Of a DNA stretch of 20,717 nt, positions 13,540 through 20,717 are shown piece by piece. The position numbers and the translations under genes were made by a program. This DNA is from Alphaproteobacteria bacterium UBA6347 (GTDB lineage: Bacteria; Pseudomonadota; Alphaproteobacteria; CAAGCB01; CAG-977), in contig DJRZ01000073.1 of assembly GCA_002440235.1 (NCBI GenBank), positions 1-20,717 on the forward strand. Reading direction: 5' to 3'. Numbering within the stretch: position 1 is the stretch's first letter; each line of letters begins with the position of its first letter. The notes under the pieces were generated by a model, which was not told the DNA's origin, made no database searches, and saw only the letters and a list, made by a program, of their open reading frames with translations.

Positions 13540-14901
13540 TTATCTTGTCCGCGCCGGATTTTTTTTCGTTTCCGCCGCGCGCAACTGAAACAAGATGTCT
13601 TCGGCGCGCAGACGGACGGGATCGTTTTCGTCCGATTCGCCGCGGGCGCGTTCGGCGAACGTCCGCGCCAGCTTTAAATCGCCGGTCGCCAGTCCGTATT
13701 CCGCCAGCGCGCAATCCGCGAGACTTTTTTGCCCCAGCCGCCCGTGAACGATCGCTTTCAGCCGCCAGATCAGCGGGATTTCAGCCGCGGCGGGTTCCAG
13801 CGCCGCCAATTCCTTCCGCGCCCGCAGCAGGGCGTCCGCGTCGCCCCGTTCCATCAGCGCCTGCGCCAGTCCCGCGCGCGGCAAAACCGCGTCGGGCAGC
13901 AAGGCGACGGCTTTCGCATAGGGGGCGACGGCGTCGGCGGCGCGTCCGGTCTCAAACAGAATCTGCCCCTTCAATTCGTAAAAATGGGGATCGTCCGGAT
14001 AGTCGGCGATCAGCGCGTCCGTTTTTTCCAGCGCCGCTTTAAAACGCCCGCCGCGGTAATCGGCGATCGCGCGGGCATAGCGGGCGGGCAGACCGCCGTC
14101 CGTTTCGGGATAGCGCGCGTATGTTTTTTCAGGATCGGATAAAAAGGCTGAAAGCTTGGCTGTCACGCGGTCGAACAAAGCGTTTTCGCGCGCGATTTTC
14201 GCTTTGTCCGCGATCGGGGGCGTTCTGCCGGCTTGGTTTAAAATCGCCGCCAGCCGTTCTTTGACGGCGGGGTGGGAACGCCACAGCGCGAAATCGCCGG
14301 TCTGTTGCCAATCCTCTTGGGATTGCAGTTTGCGCATGATCGATTCAAAACCCGAAAAGTCGTGCCCCGTTTTTCGCAGTAAATCGACGGCGGTTTGATC
14401 CGCGGCGTTTTCCTCGCCGCGCCGGTAGGCGGCGAAAACGCTTCGCATGGAGGAAAAACCGCCCGCCGCCGCCCCGACCGCGGCGTCCGCGCCGCCGCCC
14501 GCCGCGACCGCCGCCGCGCCCAAAATCATCGACAACAGCATGCTTCGCCGCGCGATTTTCATGTTTTCGTACATTCGGACGATGTGACCGCCCGCGATGT
14601 GTCCCGTTTCGTGCGCCAGCACCGCGATGATTTCCTGCGCGTTGTCGGCGCGCGTCAACAGTCCCGTATGAACGAAAACGTGCAGTCCCTTGGCGGCGAA
14701 AGCGTTGATGGAATCGTCCCTGACCAGGTGGACGGACAGGTTTTTCGCGTCCAGTCCCGCCTTTTCGAACAAAGGCGTCAGATAAAAAGAAACGGCGCGC
14801 TCGATTTCGTCGTCGCGCACCAAAGAAAGGGTTTGCGCCCGCGCCGTCCCGACAGACAGACCGCATAACAACAGCCCGAAAATCAGAACGGCGCGGCGCA
14901 T
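13540..14901 (-). CDS. M48 family metalloprotease with TPR domain (BepA-like)
   Basis: A 453-residue exported zinc protease. The signal peptide is MRRAVLIFGLLLCGLSVGTA with cleavage near RAQ-T. The zinc site is HETGH (residues 97-101), and Glu164 in the RRGEENAAD segment (R-x-x-E-x-x-A-D) is the likely third ligand. Two Ala/Gly-rich hydrophobic stretches follow (about 120-150), and the C-terminal 180 residues contain TPR-like helices (HFYELKGQILFETGRAADAV, ARAGLAQALMERGDADALL-like). BepA in E. coli has this plan and both degrades and assists outer-membrane proteins such as LptD; the same job in the periplasm is inferred. The gene starts 11 bases after the glnA stop and is probably co-transcribed with it, although the functions seem unrelated. 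Confidence 0.9.
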   Translation of the reverse strand: MRRAVLIFGLLLCGLSVGTARAQTLSLVRDDEIERAVSFYLTPLFEKAGLDAKNLSVHLVRDDSINAFAAKGLHVFVHTGLLTRADNAQEIIAVLAHETGHIAGGHIVRMYENMKIARRSMLLSMILGAAAVAAGGGADAAVGAAAGGFSSMRSVFAAYRRGEENAADQTAVDLLRKTGHDFSGFESIMRKLQSQEDWQQTGDFALWRSHPAVKERLAAILNQAGRTPPIADKAKIARENALFDRVTAKLSAFLSDPEKTYARYPETDGGLPARYARAIADYRGGRFKAALEKTDALIADYPDDPHFYELKGQILFETGRAADAVAPYAKAVALLPDAVLPRAGLAQALMERGDADALLRARKELAALEPAAAEIPLIWRLKAIVHGRLGQKSLADCALAEYGLATGDLKLARTFAERARGESDENDPVRLRAEDILFQLRAAETKKNPARTR

Positions 14902-14912
14902 GACGTCACCGC

Positions 14913-16334
14913 TTACAGCGAATAGTACATTTTGTATTCAAGCGGGTGCGGCGTTCTGTCGTATTCTTTCAGTTCCGCGCGCTTGACGTCCAGATAGGAA
15001 TCGATCAGATCGTCGGTGAACACGTCGCCCTTTTTCAGAAAAGCGCGGTCGGCGTCCAGCGCGTCCAGCGCCTGACGCAGGTCGATGGCGACGGACGGAA
15101 TGTCTTTCAATTCCTCGGGGGGCAGGTCGTACAGGTTCTTGTCCATCGGATCGCCCGGGTGGATTTTGTTCTCAATCCCGTCCAGACCCGCCATCATCAG
15201 GGCGGCGAAAGCCAGATACGGGTTCGCGGTCGGATCGGGGAAACGGATTTCGACGCGTTTCGATTTCGGACCGGAACCGTAGGGAATGCGGCAGGACGCG
15301 GAACGGTTGCGCGACGAATACGCCAGCAGGACGGGTGCTTCGAATCCCGGAACCAGACGTTTGTAGCTGTTGGTCGTCGGGTTGGTGAATGCGTTGACGG
15401 CGTGGGCGTGTTTGATGACGCCGCCGATGAAATACAGGGCTTTGTCCGACAGGTCGGCGTATCCCGTTCCGGCGAACAGAGGCTTGCCGCCTTTCCAGAA
15501 CGACATGTGCGTGTGCATGCCGGAACCGTTGTCGCCCATGACGGGTTTGGGCATGAACGTCGCCGTTTTGCCGTAAGCGTCGGCGACGTTGCGCACGACG
15601 TATTTGTATTTCAGCAGATTGTCGGCGGTTTCGATCATTTTGCCGAACGCGAATCCCAATTCGTGCTGGGACGCGGCGACTTCGTGGTGGTGTTTGTCGA
15701 CGGGCAACCCCATTTGCGCCATGACGGTCAGCATTTCGGCGCGCAGATCGTTCGCGGAATCGACGGGGGGCAGGGCGAAATAGCCGCCTTTGACGCCCGG
15801 ACGGTGACCGGAATTGCCGCCGGCGACGTCCGCGTCAGCCATGTCGTCGCCTTCGATCGACGAAATTTCAAAAGATATTTTTTCGGGGGCGACGCGGGTT
15901 TTGACGCTGTCGAAAACGAAAAATTCGGCTTCTGCGCCGACGAAAACGGTGTCGGCGACGCCGGTCGACGCCAGATAGGCTTCGGCTTTTTTAGCGGTGG
16001 AACGCGGGTCGCGCGAATAAGGCTGTCCCGTGATCGGGTCGACGATGTCGCAGATGACGAAAGCTGTTTTTTGCGCGGCGAAAGGATCCAGCTGCGTCGT
16101 CGCGTAATCGGGCTTCAACAGCATGTCGGATTCGTTGATCGAACACCACCCCGGCAGGGACGACCCGTCGAACATCAATCCGTCTTCCAGAAAATCTTCG
16201 TTCAAAACGGAATTGTGATAGGCGACGTGCTGCCATTTCCCGTTGTAGTCCGTGAAACGAAAATCGACGTAAGCGATTGATTCCTCCGCCACGAAACGCA
16301 GCAGACCTTCGGCATCTTTGATGTCATTGACCAT
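14913..16334 (-). CDS. glnA: Glutamine synthetase, type I
   Basis: A 473-residue class I glutamine synthetase, which makes glutamine from glutamate, ammonia and ATP as a cytoplasmic dodecamer. Seen are [10 protein letters not shown], the metal-binding [13 protein letters not shown], the [13 protein letters not shown] and [17 protein letters not shown] blocks, [18 protein letters not shown], the [20 protein letters not shown] loop and RSASCRIP. The adenylylation tyrosine is in NLYDLPPEE, so GlnE-type control is expected (I-beta subtype). Start 16334 has AAGGA eight bases upstream and gives the family N-terminus; an in-frame ATG at 16352 adds only six residues. It follows glnB by 49 bases, which include a weak terminator-like hairpin that could set the glnB to glnA ratio. 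Confidence 0.97.
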   Translation of the reverse strand: MVNDIKDAEGLLRFVAEESIAYVDFRFTDYNGKWQHVAYHNSVLNEDFLEDGLMFDGSSLPGWCSINESDMLLKPDYATTQLDPFAAQKTAFVICDIVDPITGQPYSRDPRSTAKKAEAYLASTGVADTVFVGAEAEFFVFDSVKTRVAPEKISFEISSIEGDDMADADVAGGNSGHRPGVKGGYFALPPVDSANDLRAEMLTVMAQMGLPVDKHHHEVAASQHELGFAFGKMIETADNLLKYKYVVRNVADAYGKTATFMPKPVMGDNGSGMHTHMSFWKGGKPLFAGTGYADLSDKALYFIGGVIKHAHAVNAFTNPTTNSYKRLVPGFEAPVLLAYSSRNRSASCRIPYGSGPKSKRVEIRFPDPTANPYLAFAALMMAGLDGIENKIHPGDPMDKNLYDLPPEELKDIPSVAIDLRQALDALDADRAFLKKGDVFTDDLIDSYLDVKRAELKEYDRTPHPLEYKMYYSL

Positions 16335-16350
16335 GTTTTTTTTCCTTTTC

Positions 16351-16379
16351 AAAAAGCGGCTGGGGTTATGGAAACAGCC
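16351..16379 (-). terminator. Weak terminator-like hairpin between glnB and glnA
   Basis: On the minus strand GGCTG (16379-16375) pairs with CAGCC (16362-16358) across a 12-base loop, followed by GC and five T (16355-16351). The stem is short, so at most partial termination is expected. Confidence 0.3.
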
Positions 16380-16383
16380 TTTG

Positions 16384-16770
<387 letters not shown>

Positions 16771-16836
16771 CAGAAAAATGCGGGCGGTCGCGATCAAACG
16801 TCGGCGCGGACGGGAAACCTTTTTTGAAATAAGCTG

Positions 16837-16865
16837 TTGACAACCGCCGGCAAACGGGGTAGATA
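16837..16865 (+). promoter_or_regulatory. Promoter of tRNA-His
   Basis: A perfect TTGACA (16837-16842), 17-base spacer and TAGATA (16860-16865), with a predicted start point a few bases before the tRNA. Confidence 0.55.
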
Positions 16866-16875
16866 AGTTTCCGAT

Positions 16876-16953
16876 GGCGAAAGTAGCTCAGTTGGTCAGA
16901 GCGCCGGATTGTGGTTCCGGATGTCGTGAGTTCAAATCTCATCTTTCGCCCCA
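16876..16953 (+). tRNA. tRNA-His (anticodon GUG)
   Basis: A 78-base tRNA with encoded CCA. The acceptor GCGAAAG (16877-16883) pairs with CTTTCGC (16943-16949). The base before it, G at 16876, is the extra G-1 that pairs with C73 and is the identity mark for histidine. The anticodon loop TTGTGGT carries GTG. Arms D (GCTC/GAGC), anticodon (CCGGA/TCCGG) and T (GTGAG/CTCAT) are intact. Confidence 0.96.
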
Positions 16954-16956
16954 TTT

Positions 16957-16985
16957 AAAAAAGCCCTCGAAAGAGGGCTTTTTTA
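16957..16985. terminator. Bidirectional terminator between tRNA-His and the metallophosphoesterase
   Basis: GCCCTC (16963-16968) pairs with GAGGGC (16973-16978) around a GAAA tetraloop, flanked by six A and six T. It can stop both the tRNA-His transcript and the larE operon coming from the other strand. Confidence 0.9.
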
Positions 16986-17004
16986 TGTCCGTGTCGTCGC
17001 GCGC

Positions 17005-18114
17005 CTAACGGCGGGCGGGCAGAACGTCGATGACGATGTATTCGGATTTCGTTCCCGTTTTGAATTTGATCGCCCAGTCGGACAATCCCGACGTGACGAT
17101 GAAATCCGTTTTTTCGCGGCGTTCGACCCCGTAGGTTTTGTCGTTCGCGCCGATCCACACGCCGACGTTGTTCAGTGGGAAAATCTGTCCGCCGTGGGTG
17201 TGCCCCGACAACACCAGATCGACGCCGGATTCCGCCTGATTTTTATAATCGTTCGGCTGGTGATCCAAAACGGCGGCGTATTTCGATTGATTCAAACCTT
17301 TGACCAGATCGGTCATTTCCGCCCGTTTGCCGCCGCGGTATTTTTCGCCCGCGTCCTGCCGCCCGATCAAAACGATGTCGCCGCGGATCGGGGCGGTTTC
17401 GTCCTGCAAAACGGTCACGCCGTTCTTTGTCAGTTCGGCGATCAGGTCGTCGCCCGTGAAACCGCGGCGTTTCGGATCGTAATATCCTTTGTCGTGATTG
17501 CCGAAAACAAAGAATACGCCGTGCTTCGTTTTCATTTTCCCCAGCGCTTCGGCGGCGGCGAGCATATCGGCGCGGGACGTGCCGTCGTCCACGAAATCGC
17601 CGGCGACGACGACGACGTCCGGATTTTCGGTTTGCATGGTTCGGACGTGTTTGGCGAAACCTTTGCCGTCGAACGTCGTGCCGATGTGCGAATCGGCGAA
17701 CAGGACGATGCGGATCGGGGCGGAAACCTTGGACGATTCAATCGTGTAGCGCGTCGCCCACACGCCGTGATCCAGCGCCCACCCCGCCGTTAAAACGGCG
17801 ACGCTTGAAACAACAGCCGTCCAGCCGGCGTAATAGTGTTTTTGCGGCTTTTTGAAAAACAGGGCGGCAAAGTCGCAAACCAGCCAGACGCCCGTGAAAT
17901 GGATCAGGCAGACGATCGCGTTCATCGTGTTCAACGCGGCGCACAAAACGCCGAACAAAGCGGCGACGGTCATAAAGTCGATTGTGTACGCCAAAATCCG
18001 CTTGTCCGTGAATTTGCGCGACACGCCGAATTTGTACAGACGGGACGCCAGATACAAAACGCCGAGAGCCGTCGCGATCATTGTAACGGCAAAGATGACC
18101 AGCCACATTTTCAT
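17005..18114 (-). CDS. Membrane-anchored metallophosphoesterase (YkuE/YaeI-like)
   Basis: A 369-residue protein with several N-terminal membrane segments (about residues 4-22, 42-62, 65-85, 97-115) and a calcineurin-like phosphoesterase domain from about 133. The binuclear metal motifs are ADSHIG (Asp141, His143), AGDFVDDG (Asp173), FGNHDKG (Asn206, His207) and SGHTHGGQ (His305, His307). Related YaeI/YkuE proteins are linked to removal of phosphate from lipids or UDP-sugar nucleotides, but the substrate here is unknown. The start at 18114 overlaps the stop of the polyferredoxin gene as ATGA, with AAGGA about ten bases upstream, so it is the last gene of the larE operon. The bidirectional terminator follows 20 bases after its stop. 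Confidence 0.92.
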   Translation of the reverse strand: MKMWLVIFAVTMIATALGVLYLASRLYKFGVSRKFTDKRILAYTIDFMTVAALFGVLCAALNTMNAIVCLIHFTGVWLVCDFAALFFKKPQKHYYAGWTAVVSSVAVLTAGWALDHGVWATRYTIESSKVSAPIRIVLFADSHIGTTFDGKGFAKHVRTMQTENPDVVVVAGDFVDDGTSRADMLAAAEALGKMKTKHGVFFVFGNHDKGYYDPKRRGFTGDDLIAELTKNGVTVLQDETAPIRGDIVLIGRQDAGEKYRGGKRAEMTDLVKGLNQSKYAAVLDHQPNDYKNQAESGVDLVLSGHTHGGQIFPLNNVGVWIGANDKTYGVERREKTDFIVTSGLSDWAIKFKTGTKSEYIVIDVLPARR

Positions 18115-19385
18115 TTTTGCAAAATCCTTTGTTCAAAAACGGGTTCGACGGTGATCGCCTGAACGGGGCAGGCGTTTTGGCACGCGCCGCAACCGACGCA
18201 TTTGTCCGCGCCGATGCGGGGCGGTTCGCCGTCCGCGCGTTCGATGATTTGACGCGGGCATTTCATGACGCACAGACCGCAGCGGACGCACGCGTCTTCG
18301 TCCACGCGCGCAATGCCGATCTGCGTTCTTTGCTTGACGGACAGCGGCAGGCGTTCGATCGCGCCGGACGGGCAGACGTCGCCGCATTTGTGACAATCGA
18401 AAGCGCAGAAGTTTTGCGAAATGTCCAAATGCACGGCGGGAAAATCCCTGTCCGCCTTTTTCAAAATCTTCATCGGGCAGTTTTGAACGCACAGGTTGCA
18501 GTTCAAACAGCGGTTCGCCAGTCTTCGCGCGTTTTTCGCCCCCGCGGGAAGCAGGACGTTTTTGACTTTGGCGAACGCTTTTTTGCCCAGCGCCGCGCCG
18601 CCGCCGATCGCCGCCGCGAACAACGCCGCCGCCGCGCCCGCCCGCAACATTTCGCGGCGTTCGGGGCTGAACGCGGGGGAGTCTTTCTTTTCCGCCTTGC
18701 CGTAGCGCAGGGCTTTCCGGCGGCAGACGTTCAGGCATTTGAAACATTTGACGCACGTTTCGTTGTCAACGGTTTTGGATTTGAAATCAATGCACCCCGC
18801 GGGGCATTTCATCGCGCACAATCCGCACGACGCGCATTTGTCCGCGTCAACGGCGATTTTGTTGCGGGCGTGTTTGGAAACCAGCCCCAGCACCGCGCCG
18901 ACGGGACACAGGTTCGCGCAGAACCACCGCCCTTTGAACCAGAGCAGAACGGTCAGAACCGCCATAAAAGCCAGCCCGAACGCCGCGCCCGACACCGCCG
19001 ACACGAACATCGTGTAGGGCTCGATTTGCCGCAGCACCAGCGCGGAACCGCCGATCATCGCGCCGAACGCCGCCGCGGCGATGAAATATTTGTACGCGCG
19101 GTTCTTTTGCGGCTTTTGTTTGCGGCGGAAAACGATCGTCAGCAGTTCCTGAAACAGTCCCAGCGGGCAGACGGTCGAACAATACACCCGTCCGAACACG
19201 GCGGTGACGATTAAAACGCCCGCCAGAGTCAAAGCCGCGCCCCACGAAAACGCAGTCAGGTTCCTTTGGAACACGGCGGAGAACTGAACGTCGAACACTT
19301 TGACGGGATAAAACGCCCCCGTCATGCCGCCGACCAGCAAAACGGCGATCAAAACGGCGCAAATCAAACGGATTTTGTACAGCAT
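18111..19385 (-). CDS. NapH-NapG-like membrane polyferredoxin fusion
   Basis: A 424-residue protein. The first 170 residues resemble NapH: four membrane segments plus two C-x3-C-P motifs, YCSTVCPLG (Cys69/73) and FCANLCPVG (Cys156/160). Two ferredoxin motifs follow (Cys184-194 and Cys211-221). A twin-arginine-like segment RREMLRAG (Arg243-244) then precedes an Ala-rich hydrophobic stretch, as at the start of NapG, and the last 130 residues carry four more motifs (Cys293-303, 327-338, 366-376, 396-406). That makes six CxxC-type four-cysteine motifs, so up to six [4Fe-4S] clusters. It would move electrons between the quinone pool or cytoplasm and a periplasmic partner not seen here. The start at 19385 follows AAGGA; an ATG at 19427 adds 14 residues and overlaps the upstream gene. 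Confidence 0.88.
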   Translation of the reverse strand: MLYKIRLICAVLIAVLLVGGMTGAFYPVKVFDVQFSAVFQRNLTAFSWGAALTLAGVLIVTAVFGRVYCSTVCPLGLFQELLTIVFRRKQKPQKNRAYKYFIAAAAFGAMIGGSALVLRQIEPYTMFVSAVSGAAFGLAFMAVLTVLLWFKGRWFCANLCPVGAVLGLVSKHARNKIAVDADKCASCGLCAMKCPAGCIDFKSKTVDNETCVKCFKCLNVCRRKALRYGKAEKKDSPAFSPERREMLRAGAAAALFAAAIGGGAALGKKAFAKVKNVLLPAGAKNARRLANRCLNCNLCVQNCPMKILKKADRDFPAVHLDISQNFCAFDCHKCGDVCPSGAIERLPLSVKQRTQIGIARVDEDACVRCGLCVMKCPRQIIERADGEPPRIGADKCVGCGACQNACPVQAITVEPVFEQRILQK

Positions 19386-19396
19386 GGCTTTAATCC

Positions 19397-20053
19397 TTAC
19401 AAACCGCACAAAATCGCCGCGCCGCACGCCATGATCGTGCCGCCCGCGATTTCATGGGCGTATTGTTCCAAACGTTTGAAACGCATCGCGCTGATGCCCA
19501 AAACGCCGAACGCGACGGCGATCATCATCGTGGCGATGGTCGCGACGGAAAAGATGATCGTCGAGGAAACGACGGCGGAAATGCCCATGACGCTGGCCGC
19601 CGTCAGGATCGGCAGCAACGCTTCGCACGGACCCAGAACGAAAATGATGAACAGCACCCAGACGGAAACGCTTTTGCCGTCGGCGGGGGCGATGAAATGC
19701 GCGTGTTCCGCGCCGTGTTTGTGCTGCCAGCGGTGTTTCAGCGCCCACAGCAGGTACGCAGCGCCCAGCCCGATCAGGGCGTACGCCGCGATGTCGCCGC
19801 GGTTGTCTTCGATCCACATGAAATTTTCTTCGCTCAGCCAGCGGGAAAAATAAATGAACGCCAGCGCGATCATCAGCGCGCTGACAATATGCCCGATGCC
19901 GCACACAAACGTCAGTGCCAGCGTCTTTTTCAGGCTGTAGCCGCGAATCTTTCCGATTGCGACAAAGGGCAGGTAGTGGTCCGGACCCGTTATCGTGTGC
20001 ACGACCGCCGTTAAAAACGCCGTCGCCCACAAAGCCGTCAAAGTTGCCGTCAT
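19397..20053 (-). CDS. UreH/NicO-like polytopic membrane protein with His-rich loop
   Basis: A 218-residue protein with about six membrane segments. The first segment contains HTITGPDHYLPF (His19, Asp25, His26), close to the His-x4-Asp-His signature of nickel/cobalt permeases and UreH proteins but with one extra residue. A second His lies in CGIGHIVSAL (His55), and the central loop KHRWQHKHGAEHAHF is His-rich. The second half holds GPCEALLPILTAAS and a long Ala/Ile-rich helix region. Nickel or another transition metal, or a sulfur compound, is a plausible substrate; TauE/SafE-type labels are also possible. The start at 20053 has AAGGAA about eight bases upstream and overlaps the larE stop as ATGA; the polyferredoxin starts 11 bases after its stop. 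Confidence 0.8.
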   Translation of the reverse strand: MTATLTALWATAFLTAVVHTITGPDHYLPFVAIGKIRGYSLKKTLALTFVCGIGHIVSALMIALAFIYFSRWLSEENFMWIEDNRGDIAAYALIGLGAAYLLWALKHRWQHKHGAEHAHFIAPADGKSVSVWVLFIIFVLGPCEALLPILTAASVMGISAVVSSTIIFSVATIATMMIAVAFGVLGISAMRFKRLEQYAHEIAGGTIMACGAAILCGL

Positions 20054-20717
20054 AATTCGTTTCCTTTCAAATTAAAATCAAAACACCCCGAACGGAATCC
20101 GTCCAGATCCAAAGTCGCGAAGTCGAATCCCAGCCGTTTCATTTCCGCGGCGATTTTCGCGGCGCGGGCGGCGACCGCCGGAATCGCGGGGGCGGACACT
20201 TCGATCCGCGCCAGATTTTTATGAACGCGCAGACGCACGTTTTGAACATCGGGGAACAGTTGTTTTAAAAAAGTCTCGCCTTTTTCAACCCGTTTGATCG
20301 CGTCTTCGGTCAAAACCGTGTCGTATTCAAACCGCGTCGCCAGACACGGGGCGGCGGGTTTCGACGCGGTCGGCAACCCCAGCCGCGCGGACAGGGCGCG
20401 GATATCGGATTTTGAAAAAACGGACAGCGGGGAAAGGACGCCGGATTCCCTCAACGCTTTGTGTCCGGGGCGGTAGACGCGTGCGTCGTCGCCGTTCGTG
20501 CCGTCGACGACGTGTTTGAACCCGTGTTCCGCCGCGTATTTCCAAAACAGGGCGAAGACCGCCTTTTTGCAATGATAACAGCGGTCGACGCGGTTGCGGC
20601 GCACTTCGTCGATCGACAGCGGGTCGAACGTGAAAATATGATGCTCGACGCCGAACCGTCCGGCGAAAGCGGCGGCTTCGGCGGGCGGCTGCAACACCGT
20701 CCGCATCGTCAGCGCGA
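20050..20717 (-). CDS. larE: ATP-dependent sacrificial sulfur transferase LarE, N-terminus cut by window edge
   Basis: About 222 residues are visible and the frame stays open to the edge, so the N-terminal PP-loop (SGGVDST-type) should lie beyond it. LarE adenylylates the pyridinium dicarboxylate precursor of the nickel-pincer nucleotide and donates sulfur to it. Recognised blocks are VDRCYHCKKAVFALF, VVDGTNGDDARVYRPGHKAL, GVLSPLSVFSKSDIRALSAR and SKPAAPCLATRFEYD, with NVRLRVHKNLARIEV in the C-terminal domain. ATG at 20706 is internal, not the start. It appears to be the first or an early gene of the operon, and overlaps the membrane protein gene as ATGA. No larA, larB or larC is in the window, so the client enzyme is unknown, and LarE-like proteins may have other sulfur-transfer roles. 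Confidence 0.9.
   Translation of the reverse strand, partial: ALTMRTVLQPPAEAAAFAGRFGVEHHIFTFDPLSIDEVRRNRVDRCYHCKKAVFALFWKYAAEHGFKHVVDGTNGDDARVYRPGHKALRESGVLSPLSVFSKSDIRALSARLGLPTASKPAAPCLATRFEYDTVLTEDAIKRVEKGETFLKQLFPDVQNVRLRVHKNLARIEVSAPAIPAVAARAAKIAAEMKRLGFDFATLDLDGFRSGCFDFNLKGNEL

Noticed and set aside
14946..16280. Long plus-strand open frame (444 codons) opposite glnA
   Set aside because: Same kind of antisense shadow over an unmistakable glutamine synthetase, with biased Val/Gly/Arg/Asp composition and no start signals.
18117..19214. Plus-strand open frame (365 codons) opposite the polyferredoxin gene
   Set aside because: Arg/Ala/Gln-rich shadow of a gene with clear cysteine motifs and a ribosome site.

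Overview
The window looks like a piece of chromosome from an alphaproteobacterium, with moderately high GC and long antisense open frames that are coding shadows. The evidence is the yqeY-dnaG-rpoD order, a DUF2155 protein next to MCE (MlaD-type) proteins, a bacterial Bpt-type N-end-rule transferase, and a glnB-glnA pair with the T-loop and adenylylation tyrosines in place. The C-terminal style of the glycosyltransferase suggests a host-associated, Rhodospirillales-like lineage, but this placement is an inference and could be wrong at order level. No insertion sequence, prophage, CRISPR array or rRNA was seen. Most of the window is core housekeeping.

Layout. (1) 1-1094, minus: the start of a GT92-like glycosyltransferase (cut by the window edge) preceded by a GT2 glycosyltransferase. 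Upstream lies a 419-base gene-free, AT-richer stretch with a promoter, an AT palindrome, a G12 tract and a hairpin. (2) 1514-4490, minus: one compact operon greA - MCE - MCE - DUF2155 - rlmJ, joined by ATGA overlaps or gaps of 3-13 nt. The greA leader carries a terminator-like hairpin. (3) 4681-9228, plus: yqeY - dnaG - rpoD, with a second promoter before rpoD, then a tRNA with anticodon CAU and a long bidirectional terminator. (4) 9440-9991, minus: ppa, divergent from an unrecognised gene plus yjbQ (10133-10923). yjbQ overlaps the convergent bpt gene. (5) 11792-12655, plus: a solitary DUF3800 gene with its own strong promoter and a structured leader. (6) 12718-16722, minus: glnB - glnA - M48 protease with TPR - DsbA-like protein. 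(7) 16876-16953, plus: tRNA-His. (8) 17005-20717, minus: a tight four-gene operon of larE (cut by the window edge), a UreH/NicO-like membrane protein, a NapH-NapG-like six-cluster ferredoxin fusion, and a membrane-anchored metallophosphoesterase.

How the genes fit together. Regions 2 and 3 diverge from 4491-4680 and hold transcription and replication machinery (GreA, primase, sigma-70), so this control region sets part of the information-processing budget. Regions 2, 6 and 8 also contain envelope functions: MCE lipid transport, periplasmic thiol chemistry, BepA-like outer-membrane quality control and membrane electron transfer. The best candidate for an undescribed system is region 8. Translational overlaps tie a nickel-cofactor sulfur transferase, a possible metal transporter and a membrane polyferredoxin into one unit, which suggests a nickel or sulfur redox module. 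This is inference from family knowledge and gene order.
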